The notes below the pieces were generated by a model. The model was not told the origin of the DNA and ran no database searches. It was given only the letters and a program-made list of their open reading frames with translations. Both the position numbers and the translations under genes were made by a program. A stretch of 5,066 nt of DNA from Clostridiales bacterium (GTDB lineage Bacteria; Bacillota; Clostridia; Oscillospirales; Butyricicoccaceae), in contig JAHZHY010000079.1 in NCBI GenBank assembly GCA_019420045.1, forward strand, positions 1 through 5,066, read 5' to 3'. Positions within the stretch are counted from its first letter, which is position 1. Every line of letters begins with the position of its first letter. This document shows, piece by piece, positions 4,407 through 5,066 of the stretch.

Positions 4407-5066
4407 TTATTCGCCCCAAGAAACATTCTGCCAGAAGATTGTGCCGCCGTCGGTGATTTCCACACCCTGCAGGCGAGCATCAAACGCTCTCATGGAGATG
4501 GGCTGATAGATAGGAGCCTGAGAGCAGATCTCATTGAGCAGAGCGGACAGTTCTTCCATGATGGGCTTTCTCTCGGCCGCATCCACGGTAACCTTCGCCT
4601 TGTCGATGAGGGCATCCACTTCCGGACTGTTCAGACGGGTCTTGTTGGAAGCATTGATGGAAGAGCTATGGTACACGCCCACCACATAGCTGAGCAAGCT
4701 ATCGGAAGAATAGCCGCCAATGGCTGCGGTATAATCGCCTTCGGCTGTGGCCGACAGATAAGTGGCCAGGTCCATGCTCTCGATTTCGCAGTTGATGCCG
4801 ATTTCCTTCAGGTTGGCCTGAATCACTTCGCCGGCGCGCTTCTTGGTGTCGTCGGAGCAGATGATGGAGAACTTGACGGAAGCAGGATCCACACCAGAGG
4901 CATCCAGATATTCCTTGGCCTTCTCCACATCGTAGGTGTCGGCATTTTCATCGGTGGTGCCAGCAAAGTTGCTGGGAGTAGCAGTCCAGGAAGGAGTAGC
5001 CAGGCCGTTGTAAGCAACGGTGACAACGCTTTCCTTGTCGATGGCGCAGTTGAGAGCATGGCGGAA
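4407..5066 (-). CDS. ABC transporter solute-binding protein, family 5 (Opp/Dpp-type), C-terminal part
   Basis: The frame is open from the right edge to the TAA at 4407, giving the last 219 residues of a protein that usually has about 500-550. Family-5 solute-binding proteins are extracellular lipoproteins in Gram-positives that deliver peptides, nickel or related ligands to an ABC importer. Landmarks: FRHALNCAIDKESVV at the very edge (the fR.Aln.AIDr region), YDVEKAKEYLDASGVDP (about 45-61, the yDpekAk.lL.eaG motif), a lobe closing with IQANLKEIGINCEIESMD, and APIYQPISMRAFDARLQG close to the end. The signal peptide, the lipobox and any permease genes lie outside. An internal GTG at 4928 is only a Val codon in frame, not a start. 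Ligand specificity cannot be read from this part. It is the last gene of its transcript, because a strong terminator follows. Confidence 0.93.
   Translation of the reverse strand, partial: FRHALNCAIDKESVVTVAYNGLATPSWTATPSNFAGTTDENADTYDVEKAKEYLDASGVDPASVKFSIICSDDTKKRAGEVIQANLKEIGINCEIESMDLATYLSATAEGDYTAAIGGYSSDSLLSYVVGVYHSSSINASNKTRLNSPEVDALIDKAKVTVDAAERKPIMEELSALLNEICSQAPIYQPISMRAFDARLQGVEITDGGTIFWQNVSWGE

Noticed and set aside
4823..5059. Alternative-frame minus-strand ORF inside the solute-binding-protein gene
   Set aside because: It overlaps the clearly conserved family-5 reading frame, and its Leu/Pro/Ala/Thr-rich translation matches nothing.
1..5066. CRISPR arrays, tRNA/rRNA genes, IS elements, phage or toxin-antitoxin genes
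   Set aside because: I looked for these on both strands. No spaced repeats, cloverleaf-like segments, transposase motifs or terminal repeats are visible.

Overview
The window looks like chromosomal DNA of a moderately GC-rich anaerobic Firmicute (class Clostridia, plausibly Oscillospiraceae or a relative). The indications are purine-rich Shine-Dalgarno sites on every gene, sigma-A-type promoters, a DUF1540-type cysteine-rich small protein, a DegV protein, a FabT-like MarR regulator and clostridial-style GNAT and M20 enzymes. I see no phage, IS, CRISPR, tRNA or rRNA sequence.

Layout. All genes but one are on the minus strand, so transcription mostly runs right to left. From the right edge: (i) the C-terminal 219 residues of a family-5 (Opp/Dpp-type) ABC transporter solute-binding protein, closed by a strong hairpin terminator (4341-4372); (ii) a monocistronic MarR-family regulator with its own promoter (4275-4303), closed by a strong bidirectional terminator (3669-3702); (iii) the only plus-strand gene, a 102-residue cysteine-rich protein with two DUF1540 repeats (3279-3587), which shares that terminator by convergence; (iv) a minus-strand gene run consisting of a FabT-like MarR regulator (2632-3081), a DegV/FakB-type fatty-acid-binding protein (1753-2595), a GNAT acetyltransferase (1141-1725) and an M20 metallopeptidase that leaves the window at the left edge (1-1052).

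How the parts fit. The gaps FabT-like to DegV (36 nt) and DegV to GNAT (27 nt) contain no terminator, so these three are probably one operon. It is driven by an excellent promoter (TTGACG, 17 nt, TATACT) at 3140-3168. Immediately downstream of the -10, at the expected start of transcription, lies a perfect palindrome TTTGA-ATA-TCAAA (3119-3131). It has the arms and spacing of the FabT box known from streptococci and lactococci. A FabT-like protein, a FabT-like box in its own promoter and a downstream DegV/FakB protein together suggest an autoregulated module for sensing and using exogenous fatty acids. This is the most interesting signal in the window. The M20 gene can be read from the same transcript but also has a good promoter of its own (1107-1135) and a GC-rich leader hairpin.

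No gene-free stretch exceeds 300 bases. The three longest gaps (3082-3278, 3588-3713, 4254-4406) hold the promoters, operator and terminators listed.
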